Under the pieces are notes generated by a model. That model made no database searches. It saw nothing but the letters and a program-made list of their open reading frames with translations, and was not told where the DNA came from. From the NCBI GenBank assembly GCA_900548905.1, contig URMK01000042.1, forward strand, positions 1 through 57,375: 57,375 nt of DNA, read 5' to 3'. Positions 8,330 through 15,733 of this stretch are shown here, piece after piece. Each line of letters starts with the position of its first letter. The stretch's first letter is position 1. Origin of the DNA: an uncultured Lachnospiraceae bacterium. GTDB lineage: Bacteria; Bacillota; Clostridia; Lachnospirales; Lachnospiraceae. The position numbers and the translations under genes were made by a program.

Positions 8330-8382
8330 GTTAGTTTAGACTAACTTTATTTTATCATAACACCAGTTCCCTTTTCTGTCAA
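8330..8382 (-). promoter_or_regulatory. Strong promoter with DtxR-like operator for the HMA protein
   Basis: On the minus strand TTGACA (8382-8377), a 17-bp spacer and TATGAT (8359-8354) form a near-consensus promoter. Immediately downstream, covering the likely +1, is the dyad GTTAGTTTAGACTAAC (8345-8330), with perfect 6-bp arms around 4 bases. It resembles the site upstream of the window's own DtxR gene, so iron repression of this gene is a reasonable inference. Confidence 0.7.
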
Positions 8383-8415
8383 TTAGGCGCCGTCTTAACT
8401 GCTACTCTTAATCCC

Positions 8416-8667
8416 CTATCCTTTCAGCCCTCTGGACTGTCTCTCCATATCTTCCACAACAATATCATAAATTTCCCCCAAAGTGGCACAATATTCCAAC
8501 ACCTGCCAGGGTTCATTGGTATGGAAGTGGATTTTGATCAGCTCATCATCACCTACGGCAAGCAGACAATCCCCACGGAAATTATCCGTAAAATAATCAC
8601 TGATAACATCTTCATCCAGGCCTTCCCCCTCAATTAACAGCTGTGTGTCATACTTAAATTCAAGCAT
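8416..8667 (-). CDS. Stand-alone FakA/DhaL-kinase C-terminal-like domain, 83 residues
   Basis: This small protein matches one segment of the fatty-acid kinase FakA (YloV; dihydroxyacetone-kinase-like) family: GDCLLAVGDDELIKIHFHTN followed by the PWQVLEYCATLGEIYDI pattern. In FakA this lies in the middle/C-terminal domain, far from the ATP-binding DhaL domain, which is absent here. It has its own start (ATG 8667) and RBS (GGAGATAGG), so it looks like a real small gene rather than debris. Its function is unknown; it could bind a lipid-carrier partner such as a DegV/FakB protein, but that is speculation. It is divergent from the tetR gene. Confidence 0.65.
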   Translation of the reverse strand: MLEFKYDTQLLIEGEGLDEDVISDYFTDNFRGDCLLAVGDDELIKIHFHTNEPWQVLEYCATLGEIYDIVVEDMERQSRGLKG

Positions 8668-8790
8668 ATATCCTATCTCCTTCCACAATAAAATCCATTC
8701 GTTCTTTCCATAATAGCTGTTCTCTCCCAAAACTGCAAGATACGAATCCGGAAAAATATAAATAAATAATTTACTATTCCAACAAACACA

Positions 8791-8842
8791 TTGACTAAAA
8801 TCGTCGGTTTTGCTACAATACATAAAACCGACGATTTTAGTC
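8791..8842 (+). promoter_or_regulatory. tetR promoter embedded in a 19-bp-arm inverted repeat
   Basis: TTGACT (8791-8796), a 17-bp spacer and TACAAT (8814-8819) form the promoter. A perfect inverted repeat with 19-bp arms (8793-8811 and 8824-8842) and a 12-base centre covers it. Each arm core, AAAATCGTCGGTTTT, is itself nearly palindromic (12 of 15), so this looks like two TetR operators facing each other, with the -10 in the centre. Confidence 0.85.
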
Positions 8843-8859
8843 TATCGAGGAGGGATATT

Positions 8860-9462
8860 ATGCAGGACACTGAAAAACACACTTTGATAGTAAATGCCGC
8901 CGCTACTTTATTTGCAAAGTATGGATATAAGAAAACCACAGTTGATGAAATTGTAGCAGAAGCGGGCATATCAAAAGGGTTATTTTACCATTATTATCAA
9001 AACAAAAAGCAGCTCTATCTTTACATTTATGACACTTATACCACCGCTTTAAGTGAGAGTGTAGCCAAGGAGATTGATACAAGCAATACGGACTTTTTCG
9101 ATAGGTTAAAGCTTATTTCCCGTTTAAGGATTGCATTCATCAATCAATTCCCCGATTTATGGAATTTCTTATACTCTGCATATTATGAACAACACCCGGA
9201 CGTAGCCTTCGAGATAAAAGATAAAAACAAACAACTTGTGCAAAATAGCTATGCGGGTGTTGCTGCTAACATTGACTGGTCTAAACTGAAAGAGGGAGTT
9301 TCCCCAAACACTGCTATTGCTGCTGTCACGTGGCTTGCAGAGGGTTTTGTTCGTGAAGTCAATCGTCAGGAGTTAGTCTATGAAGAAAAAATATATTCTG
9401 AATTTGATAAGTATATTGAATTGTTAAGAACCGGGATTTATACACCGGAGAATGGAGTCTAA
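8860..9462 (+). CDS. TetR/AcrR-family transcriptional regulator
   Basis: This is a 200-residue repressor: the TetR helix-turn-helix is at about residues 8-55 (IVNAAATLFAKYGYKKTTVD, then AEAGISKGLFYHYYQNKKQL), followed by an all-helical ligand domain. The start is ATG 8860 behind GAGGAGG. A longer open frame to 8791 would run through the operator and is rejected. It is followed after 2 bp by an alpha/beta hydrolase, so both probably form one autoregulated operon that responds to a small molecule the hydrolase may act on (inference). Base composition here is visibly AT-richer than the flanks. Confidence 0.9.
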   Translation: MQDTEKHTLIVNAAATLFAKYGYKKTTVDEIVAEAGISKGLFYHYYQNKKQLYLYIYDTYTTALSESVAKEIDTSNTDFFDRLKLISRLRIAFINQFPDLWNFLYSAYYEQHPDVAFEIKDKNKQLVQNSYAGVAANIDWSKLKEGVSPNTAIAAVTWLAEGFVREVNRQELVYEEKIYSEFDKYIELLRTGIYTPENGV

Positions 9463-9464
9463 TT

Positions 9465-10241
9465 ATGCCATACTTTGAAAACTTAGGCGCAAAGCTCTAT
9501 TTTGAAGAAACAGGTAATGGTAATCCATTGATTTTTCTGCATGGTGCCGCATGGGATATGCACCAATGGGACGAACAGATAAGATATTTTTCAAAAACGT
9601 ATCGAGTAATCACATTAGATGCCCGTGGTCATGGAAAATCATCCCTCCCTCCGGGAAAAGTGTCACCCAATATATTTTGGCAGGATGTAGTTGCAATGAT
9701 GGACTTTTTGAATATACCAAAAGCAATCATTTGTGGTCTTTCTATGGGGGGACACGTTGCCATTCAAGCAGCAATTTATGCAGGGGAGCGAGTTGAGCGT
9801 ATTATCCTGATAGGGACGATATGTACCAACCGATTTAATTATTATGAACGAATTGTACTTCCGATTAACCGCTTTTCCTTACGCCTTATGCCGATGAGCT
9901 GGATTGCATGGAGTATATCTATAGGTATGGGAAACTTTAACCCCGAAGCAAAACCGTATATTCGCAGGGTTGTTGGCAGTCTAAATCATGATGCTTTTAA
10001 TCGTGTCTGGAAGGCAGTAACAAGTATGGAGAGCAGGGACGGCCTATCAAAAATTACTTGCCCTGCTTTAATTCTTATTGGTGACCATGATAGCATGACA
10101 CGGCGGCAGCAACAATACATTCATGAGCATATACAAAATTCAAAATTAGTAATAATTGAAAATGCACATCACGGTACTAATCTGGATAATCCAGAACAGG
10201 TGGAAAAAGAAATCGAAAAATTTTTATGCAAGTTATCATAA
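9465..10241 (+). CDS. Alpha/beta-fold hydrolase
   Basis: This 258-residue single-domain hydrolase has the oxyanion segment FLHGAAWDMHQWDEQ, the nucleophile elbow GLSMGG (Ser93), an acidic residue in LIGDHDSMT, and the catalytic His in the NAHHGTNLDNPEQV segment. There is no signal peptide, so it is cytoplasmic. The fold covers esterases, lactonases, C-C hydrolases and haloperoxidase-like enzymes, and the substrate cannot be told. It starts 2 bp after the tetR stop and is followed by a terminator, so it is the likely effector of the TetR operon. Confidence 0.88.
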   Translation: MPYFENLGAKLYFEETGNGNPLIFLHGAAWDMHQWDEQIRYFSKTYRVITLDARGHGKSSLPPGKVSPNIFWQDVVAMMDFLNIPKAIICGLSMGGHVAIQAAIYAGERVERIILIGTICTNRFNYYERIVLPINRFSLRLMPMSWIAWSISIGMGNFNPEAKPYIRRVVGSLNHDAFNRVWKAVTSMESRDGLSKITCPALILIGDHDSMTRRQQQYIHEHIQNSKLVIIENAHHGTNLDNPEQVEKEIEKFLCKLS

Positions 10242-10264
10242 AATCCAGACGCAAATACGCTGAG

Positions 10265-10308
10265 CCGATAACCTATGAGAATGTTCCTCATGGTTATCGG
10301 CCGCTTTT
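10265..10308 (+). terminator. Rho-independent terminator after the hydrolase
   Basis: Arms 10265-10279 and 10287-10300 (CCGATAACC...ATGAG with CTCAT...GGTTATCGG, one bulge) form a long stem, followed by a short T run. Confidence 0.75.
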
Positions 10309-10405
10309 GAATTTTGTAAGCTGGAGGTTCTGTTACAATTTTTTGAAAGAAATCAGGCCGTCCAGGCATATTATTAATATAATGCCTTAAGGAGTGAACA
10401 TCTAT

Positions 10406-10873
10406 ATGCCAAAAGAAAAATTTGAAAACCTTGCAGAAAAGTATATGGATATGATTTATCGTGTGGCATATAGTTGGACTAAGAATCCGGATGATGCAAA
10501 TGATGTGACGCAAGACGTATTAATTCAACTATACAAAACAAATAAAGCGTTTGAGTCGGACTCTCATATTAAAAATTGGTTAATTAAAGTTACCGTCAAT
10601 CAATGCAAGATGCTATTCCGATCCCTGTGGAATAAGATGGAAGATATAAGTGATTATGCAGAAACCATAGGGTTTGAAGATGAAAGTCATATGGATTTGT
10701 TTTTTGCAGTTATGAAGTTGGACAAGAAATATCGTGTTCCATTAATGCTGTTTTATTATGAAGGTTATTCCACAAAGGAAATATCGTCAATTCTGGGGAT
10801 TCCCGAAAAAACGATAAGCACCAGGCTTTTTCGTGCCAAGGCTAAGTTAAAAGAATATCTGAAGGAGGAGTAA
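10406..10873 (+). CDS. ECF-type RNA polymerase sigma factor
   Basis: This is a 155-residue extracytoplasmic-function sigma factor. Region 2 spans about residues 8-75 (YMDMIYRVAYSWTKNPDDAN, then DVTQDVLIQLY). Region 4 lies at about 100-150, with the HTH YSTKEISSILGIPEKTISTRL. I start at ATG 10406, 11 bases after AAGGAG; the GTG at 10394 overlaps that RBS. The next gene starts 4 bp after its stop and encodes a one-pass membrane protein, the usual arrangement of an ECF sigma and its anti-sigma partner. Confidence 0.9.
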   Translation: MPKEKFENLAEKYMDMIYRVAYSWTKNPDDANDVTQDVLIQLYKTNKAFESDSHIKNWLIKVTVNQCKMLFRSLWNKMEDISDYAETIGFEDESHMDLFFAVMKLDKKYRVPLMLFYYEGYSTKEISSILGIPEKTISTRLFRAKAKLKEYLKEE

Positions 10874-10877
10874 AAAT

Positions 10878-11516
10878 ATGACAGATAAGGAAATTTTCCA
10901 AAAGACATTCGAAAAACTGCATGCTTCTCCGGATGTAGTAACTAAGGTTCTGAACCCGACAGAAGAAAAAAAAGTTATTCCTGTCAAAAAGAGAAGCATA
11001 CCAAAAATAGCTGTCGCCGCTTTGACATTAGCGATGGTGTTAAGTATGGGAAGTGTTGCCTATGCAAAAGATTTTTTGGGTATTCAGAGAATAGTCCAAA
11101 TCTGGATGCATGGCGCTTGTACGGACGCAGTTCTCACAGTGGAGAACGGAACATATACACTTGATTATACAGATGAAAACGGGGAATCCGTTCATCAAAG
11201 CGGCGGCGGAATTGCAATGAATCAAGATGGTACACAAAGACCATTAACAACGGAAGAATTTTTGGATGATATCAATACTGTTCCGGACGTTGTGTATGAT
11301 GAGGACGGAAGTGTATGGATTTATTACCGGAATCAGAAATGGGAAATAACCGATAACTTTGAGGATGATTTTTGTTACGTCAAATTGACAGTAGATGGCG
11401 AAACAAAATATATTACTGTTATGTACCATAACGGATATGCGGTAAGTCCTCATGGTTATTCAAATCCGGAGATTTTCCCTCCTTATTCTGAGGCAGACAG
11501 GAATGGAATAAACTAG
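10878..11516 (+). CDS. Membrane protein, probable anti-sigma factor partner
   Basis: This 212-residue protein has a cytoplasmic N-terminal stretch (1-42), one membrane helix (about 44-64, VAALTLAMVLSMGSVAYA) and an extracellular acidic domain of about 145 residues. The layout resembles DUF4179-like anti-sigma proteins coded after ECF sigma factors in clostridia; I see no zinc-binding ZAS motif. It starts 4 bp after the sigma gene behind GGAGGAG. Its stop codon is formed by the palindrome CTAG, which also ends the opposing MATE gene. Confidence 0.7.
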   Translation: MTDKEIFQKTFEKLHASPDVVTKVLNPTEEKKVIPVKKRSIPKIAVAALTLAMVLSMGSVAYAKDFLGIQRIVQIWMHGACTDAVLTVENGTYTLDYTDENGESVHQSGGGIAMNQDGTQRPLTTEEFLDDINTVPDVVYDEDGSVWIYYRNQKWEITDNFEDDFCYVKLTVDGETKYITVMYHNGYAVSPHGYSNPEIFPPYSEADRNGIN

Positions 11517-12859
11517 TACAGGCCGGATGAAGCACTCACCGCCTTCCGGCCGGCCCCCCAATACAGCACTGCTGCCAGCACCGCCGTAAGCACATCCGCC
11601 GCGGCCTGGGAAACGATCACTCCATGATAACCTGCCGTCCGCGACAGCACCGCGATACATACCGCAAACAGAAGTCCCTGCCTGCTCACGGACAGCAAAA
11701 AGGCCGGCCACGCTTTTCCCGCCGCCTGGAACACGGTGGTAAACACGAGCACAATCCCCACAAACGGCATGGTAACCAGCAGACAGCGCAGCATCAGGCT
11801 CCCCGCCTCCACTATTTGTGCATCCTTCATAAACAGCGACAATATCTGTCTCGCCGGCCAGGCAAGCAGCAGGGAAAACACCAGCGCAAACACCACCTCC
11901 ACCCCCAAATCAAACCGGATGATCTTTTGCAGCCTCTCCTTATTCCCGGCCCCGTAATTATACCCGATTAAAGGCTGGGCGCCGAAAGCAAAACCTACCA
12001 TAACCAGCATGACAATCATATTTACCTTCATGGCAATTCCCATAGCCGCAACCTTTTTGGTGCCATAGGGGACAAGATAACGGTTCATTAAGGCCATCCC
12101 CAGGCTCTGCATCAGATTCGTAACCGAAGCCGGGATTCCTATTGCGAAAATACCCAGCATTTCCCTCCTGCTTATCCCCGCCGCCCTTATGGATACGGAT
12201 AACTTGCCGCTTTTTCTGAGAACGAAACCTATCAGGATCACATCCGTTGCCAGATTCCCCAATACCGTGGCGATAGCCGCACCGCCTGCCCCCATTCCCA
12301 GACCGAAAATAAAGACAGGATCCAGAATAATATTTACCAGGGAGCCGATGACCGTTCCTGCCATCGCTTCCACGGCCAGCCCCTCCGTGCGCATCAGGTT
12401 TCCCGGCGTCAGCGCCAAAATCACCGCCGGCGCGCCTATAGCCATATAGGTATAATACTGCGACGCGAATTCATACGTTCCCTCCCCCGCCCCCAGCAGA
12501 TACAGGATCGGCTTTTGGAAAAACAGCATGATTCCGGCAACCGCAATACCGCAGACAATCGCCCCATAAAAACAGAACGCACTCGCCCTCCTTCCATCCT
12601 CATCCCGTTTTTCCCCGAATAACCGGGATATCACCGAGCTTCCGCCCAGCCCGAAAATATCCCCCAAAGCGATCATCAGCGTAAAGACCGGCGCGCACAG
12701 GGATACGCCCGCCACCAGATCCGCATTCTGCGTCCTCGCAATAAAAAAAGTATCCACCATATTATAAACCAGACTGACCACCATACTGAACACTACCGGC
12801 AGCGCCAGTTTAAAATAAGCTCTCGGCACGGACACTTTTTCAAATAAATCGTTTGTCAT
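11513..12859 (-). CDS. MATE-family multidrug efflux transporter
   Basis: This is a 448-residue, 12-helix inner-membrane protein of the MATE fold (NorM/DinF superfamily), which exports cationic drugs by Na+ or H+ antiport. The two homologous halves are visible (YFKLALPVVFSMVVSLVYN near the start; AIGIPASVTNLMQSLGMALM in the middle). The start is ATG 12859 behind GGAGAGTGGAG; the frame stays open upstream but enters the regulator promoter. It is divergent from a Crp-family regulator with a CRP-like site between them, so that regulator probably controls it. Confidence 0.92.
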   Translation of the reverse strand: MTNDLFEKVSVPRAYFKLALPVVFSMVVSLVYNMVDTFFIARTQNADLVAGVSLCAPVFTLMIALGDIFGLGGSSVISRLFGEKRDEDGRRASAFCFYGAIVCGIAVAGIMLFFQKPILYLLGAGEGTYEFASQYYTYMAIGAPAVILALTPGNLMRTEGLAVEAMAGTVIGSLVNIILDPVFIFGLGMGAGGAAIATVLGNLATDVILIGFVLRKSGKLSVSIRAAGISRREMLGIFAIGIPASVTNLMQSLGMALMNRYLVPYGTKKVAAMGIAMKVNMIVMLVMVGFAFGAQPLIGYNYGAGNKERLQKIIRFDLGVEVVFALVFSLLLAWPARQILSLFMKDAQIVEAGSLMLRCLLVTMPFVGIVLVFTTVFQAAGKAWPAFLLSVSRQGLLFAVCIAVLSRTAGYHGVIVSQAAADVLTAVLAAVLYWGAGRKAVSASSGLY

Positions 12860-12920
12860 TTTCTCCACTCTCCTGTTCCGGGTTATCGGTCTAACTATAG
12901 CAGATCCGTTTGCATTTCCA

Positions 12921-12936
12921 AGTGACATATGTCACA
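12921..12936. promoter_or_regulatory. CRP/FNR-like operator between the MATE gene and the Crp-family regulator
   Basis: AGTGACATATGTCACA contains a perfect 14-bp palindrome and matches the TGTGA-N6-TCACA layout of Crp sites at all but the first base. It lies in the 113-bp divergent gap, so the adjacent Crp-family protein is the natural candidate to bind it. Confidence 0.75.
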
Positions 12937-12972
12937 ATAGAAAAAAAGCCCTCCCGGGTTTCGGAGATTGTC

Positions 12973-13662
12973 ATGAAAAAAATATACGATTCAACTAAAT
13001 TGGATACCTATCTGGAAGCCTACGCCCTGCATCAGCTGTTTGATACACAGGACCTCCCCTTTTTTCTTATCCGATACGAAAAGGGGGAAACCATTGTCCA
13101 CCCCCTCAAGCTTACCGAATATCTGCAGTTTGTCGTATCAGGCACCGTTTCCGTTTATTCCATCCGCAAAGACGGATCCCAATATACCCTCTCCGCCAGT
13201 GACGACTTCACACTCCTTGGCGATATCGAATTTATCAAAAACGATTACCCCGCCTTTTTTGCCGAAGCCCAAAGCGAGGTAACTGCCGTCTGTCTGTCCA
13301 TGGAAAAAGCACGGAAGCTTCTGGATAAGGATGTCCGCTTCTTACATTATCTCCTCCATTCCCTTATTAAAAAGATAGAAATGTCCTCCCTGAATGAAGC
13401 CGTCCTCTCCAGTCTGGAAGAAAAGCTTATGTATTACCTGCAATACACCTGCCCTCACAATACCCTTACCAACGTGGGGCAAGCGGCCGATTATATCCAC
13501 TGCAGCCGCCGCCAGCTCCAGCGCCTCCTGAAAAAACTCACCGGCGAAGGAACCCTATCTAAAATCAAAAAAGGCTGCTACCGACTTTCCGGTGCAAAGA
13601 CCTGCGTATACTCCATAACAGGCTGTCCCTCTTCTGTAAAATCCAAAGGCAGGATCACGTAG
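12973..13662 (+). CDS. Crp/Fnr-family transcriptional regulator (YeiL-like)
   Basis: This 229-residue protein has an N-terminal cyclic-nucleotide-binding-like beta barrel (about 25-140) and a C-terminal winged helix (about 165-210; VGQAADYIHCSRRQLQRLLK). I see no Cys cluster for an Fe-S sensor and no full cAMP-binding signature, so the effector is unknown. The start is ATG 12973, with CGGAG ahead. The gene runs 85 bp into the 3' end of the opposing GH43 gene. The last 20 or so residues (from about TCVYSITG) look unlike family C-termini and may have been gained by loss of an earlier stop. Confidence 0.85.
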   Translation: MKKIYDSTKLDTYLEAYALHQLFDTQDLPFFLIRYEKGETIVHPLKLTEYLQFVVSGTVSVYSIRKDGSQYTLSASDDFTLLGDIEFIKNDYPAFFAEAQSEVTAVCLSMEKARKLLDKDVRFLHYLLHSLIKKIEMSSLNEAVLSSLEEKLMYYLQYTCPHNTLTNVGQAADYIHCSRRQLQRLLKKLTGEGTLSKIKKGCYRLSGAKTCVYSITGCPSSVKSKGRIT

Positions 13663-14507
13663 CGGGAATCATGGTAATCCGAAGCGTTCCAACGATCCGC
13701 CACATAATAATATACTGTATTCCCTTCTTTTTCCACAGGAAGAATAAAAGCGGGCTGGGTACAGTAGGTCGTAGCATCCCCGATATCCGTCAGGCTGCTC
13801 CATCTGCCTTCCATGCTGTCTGCAAAAGCATAGCGGCACTGGTTGGGCGCCCATCCGGTGCAATAGGAAGAAAACATAAAATACCTTCCGTTTCGTTCCA
13901 TAACCGCCGGCGCCTCCCGGTATTCCCCCTGCCACAGCTTATGTACCAGGCAGTCTACGTTCAGGTAATCCTCCGTCAGCCGGTACACATGCATATCCGC
14001 ATTATCCCTGGAAGCGGAGAGGAAATAAGCGGTTCCGTCCTTATCCTGAAACAACGTGCAGTCCCTGGACATATAGCCGAACGGATTAAAGCTGCCCAGA
14101 TAAGTAAACTCTCCGTCCGGCGTGTCGCACACCGCGACCGCGCAGGCCGCATCCCGATAATCCACCCCGTTTTCCACATGCATCCACATCACGAATTTAC
14201 CGGTTTTTGCGTTATAGAGCACCTTGGGCCTCTCCACATTGATTTTACCGCCCGTTTCGCTGCGCAGCTTCCGGTCTGTCCGCACACGGTATTCTGCAAC
14301 AGGGGAGTCTGTGGTCAGCACATGGCGGCAGAAGGTCCAGTTAACCAGATCGGCGGACTTATACACACTCACATATCTGTTTTCCGTCCGGTTTTCCCCA
14401 TACCAGTACCAGTTATCCTCCCATTTGAGCATATGCCCTCCATGCGCATGGAGAACATTCCCGTCCGTATCATACCATACCTCTCCGTTTACCCTTTTTG
14501 TTTCCAT
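13578..14507 (-). CDS. Glycoside hydrolase family 43-like enzyme
   Basis: This 309-residue, five-bladed beta-propeller enzyme has no signal peptide and is probably cytoplasmic. The N-terminus (HAHGGHMLKWEDNWYWYGE) and the blocks NVERPKVLYNAKTGKFVMW and SRDCTLFQDKDGTAYFLSA match the GH43 group of exo-galactosidase/galactanase-like enzymes. A Glu in the YREAPAVMERNGRYFMF block is a likely general acid. The start is ATG 14507, 8 bases after GGAGGG. It is the last gene of the glycan operon, so it should trim disaccharides imported by the ABC system. Specificity is unproven. Confidence 0.85.
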   Translation of the reverse strand: METKRVNGEVWYDTDGNVLHAHGGHMLKWEDNWYWYGENRTENRYVSVYKSADLVNWTFCRHVLTTDSPVAEYRVRTDRKLRSETGGKINVERPKVLYNAKTGKFVMWMHVENGVDYRDAACAVAVCDTPDGEFTYLGSFNPFGYMSRDCTLFQDKDGTAYFLSASRDNADMHVYRLTEDYLNVDCLVHKLWQGEYREAPAVMERNGRYFMFSSYCTGWAPNQCRYAFADSMEGRWSSLTDIGDATTYCTQPAFILPVEKEGNTVYYYVADRWNASDYHDSRYVILPLDFTEEGQPVMEYTQVFAPESR

Positions 14508-14567
14508 AATCAAGTCCCTCCTTTTCTCTTCCTGTCTGAAAACATGCCGCTGCCTCCCCGTCCCCAG

Positions 14568-15731
14568 TTACCAAAGCAGAAAATCACTTCCCTTCAGCTT
14601 CAGCACTGCCTCCAGGAAAAAGCTGTCTGCATAGACCAGCGTATGATTGTGCTGCTCACTGTGATAAGCGCCGCTGCAATGGGTGAGAAAACAGTCGCTT
14701 TTCGCTGTCCAGTCACAATGAACCTCATCCAGTGCTTTCAAAAGCTTCCATGCTGCGGCTTTATAATATGCCCTTTTCTTTTCCGGTACGGCGTCTGTCC
14801 GGGAAAGCTCGACAAAACCGCAGGCCGCCACAGCGGCGGCCGTATCGTCATACCAAAGGGGATCGGCCGGCTGACAAAAATCCACAGGTATCAGCCCGTC
14901 TTCCGGAATATTTGCAGCAAAATAATCCCCTATCCTTTCCGCTGTTTCCAGAAATTCTTTTTTGCCTGTATGCAGATAACTCAAAACGAAACCGTAAAGT
15001 CCCCATCCCTGCCCCCGGGTCCAGGAAGATCCCTCCGCATAGCCTTGTCCGCCGTAATCCCGGACTCTTCTGCCTGTTTCCGGATCGAATTCCACAATAT
15101 GTTTTACCGAACCATCCGGGCGTATAAAATTCTGCCGTACCGTATCCGCATGAATAACCGCTATCTGCCGGAACCTGGGATCCTTTGTCTCTTCACTTGC
15201 CCAGTATAACAGCGTAATATTAAACATGCAATCAATAATGGCCCAGCCCCTGGTATCCTCCTCCGAGCCGGGGATATCATTCCAGGCCCGGATAAACCCG
15301 CCCGCCGGATTAAACCGCCCCGCGAGCAGACAGGCCGCATGCAGCCCTCTTTTCCGGGCATCCCTGTCTCCTGTCAGCCGGTAATCCGCCACCGCAGCGG
15401 GCATCCACATAAATCCCACATCATGGTGGAGCCCCAGATAGCTTTCAAAGCAGGAATCCAGCTTTTCCTCCGAGATCCGGGCCGTATTTTTGTACTGTTC
15501 TTTACCGGAAACTGCGTACAGCATCCAAAGCATGCCGCCCCAGAAACCGTTCGTCCACCAGTTCAGGCCGTCATCCGGCCGCCACTGCCTGGTTTTGTCA
15601 CTCCGGTCGTCATGCACGCCGTTCACGGCAAGTGCGGGGATCTTATCCCTGGATTTTTCCGATACCCGCTCCATTTTCGTTTCAAACTTTTTATAGACCT
15701 CTTCCGCCCATTGTTTTTCTTTATCCTGCAC
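14568..15731 (-). CDS. GH88 unsaturated glucuronyl hydrolase-like enzyme
   Basis: This 387-residue (alpha/alpha)6-barrel enzyme is of the type that hydrolyses the unsaturated uronic acid at the non-reducing end of oligosaccharides left by polysaccharide lyases. Two catalytic Asp segments typical of GH88 are visible: LHHDVGFMW and WAIIDCMFN. GSSWTRGQGWGLYG is also a family block. There is no signal peptide, so it is cytoplasmic. It starts at GTG 15731 behind AGGAGAT, 2 bp after the response regulator stop. With the GH43 it suggests an operon for uronic-acid-containing glycans. Confidence 0.9.
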   Translation of the reverse strand: MQDKEKQWAEEVYKKFETKMERVSEKSRDKIPALAVNGVHDDRSDKTRQWRPDDGLNWWTNGFWGGMLWMLYAVSGKEQYKNTARISEEKLDSCFESYLGLHHDVGFMWMPAAVADYRLTGDRDARKRGLHAACLLAGRFNPAGGFIRAWNDIPGSEEDTRGWAIIDCMFNITLLYWASEETKDPRFRQIAVIHADTVRQNFIRPDGSVKHIVEFDPETGRRVRDYGGQGYAEGSSWTRGQGWGLYGFVLSYLHTGKKEFLETAERIGDYFAANIPEDGLIPVDFCQPADPLWYDDTAAAVAACGFVELSRTDAVPEKKRAYYKAAAWKLLKALDEVHCDWTAKSDCFLTHCSGAYHSEQHNHTLVYADSFFLEAVLKLKGSDFLLW

Positions 15732-15733
15732 GC

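Noticed and set aside
8791..8859. N-terminal extension of the TetR protein
   Set aside because: It would be coded by the promoter/operator itself; ATG 8860 has GAGGAGG in place.
13671..15209. Plus-strand open frame of 512 codons
   Set aside because: It lies antisense to the GH43 and GH88 genes, has no RBS and shows no protein-family features; it is a shadow of GC-rich coding sequence.
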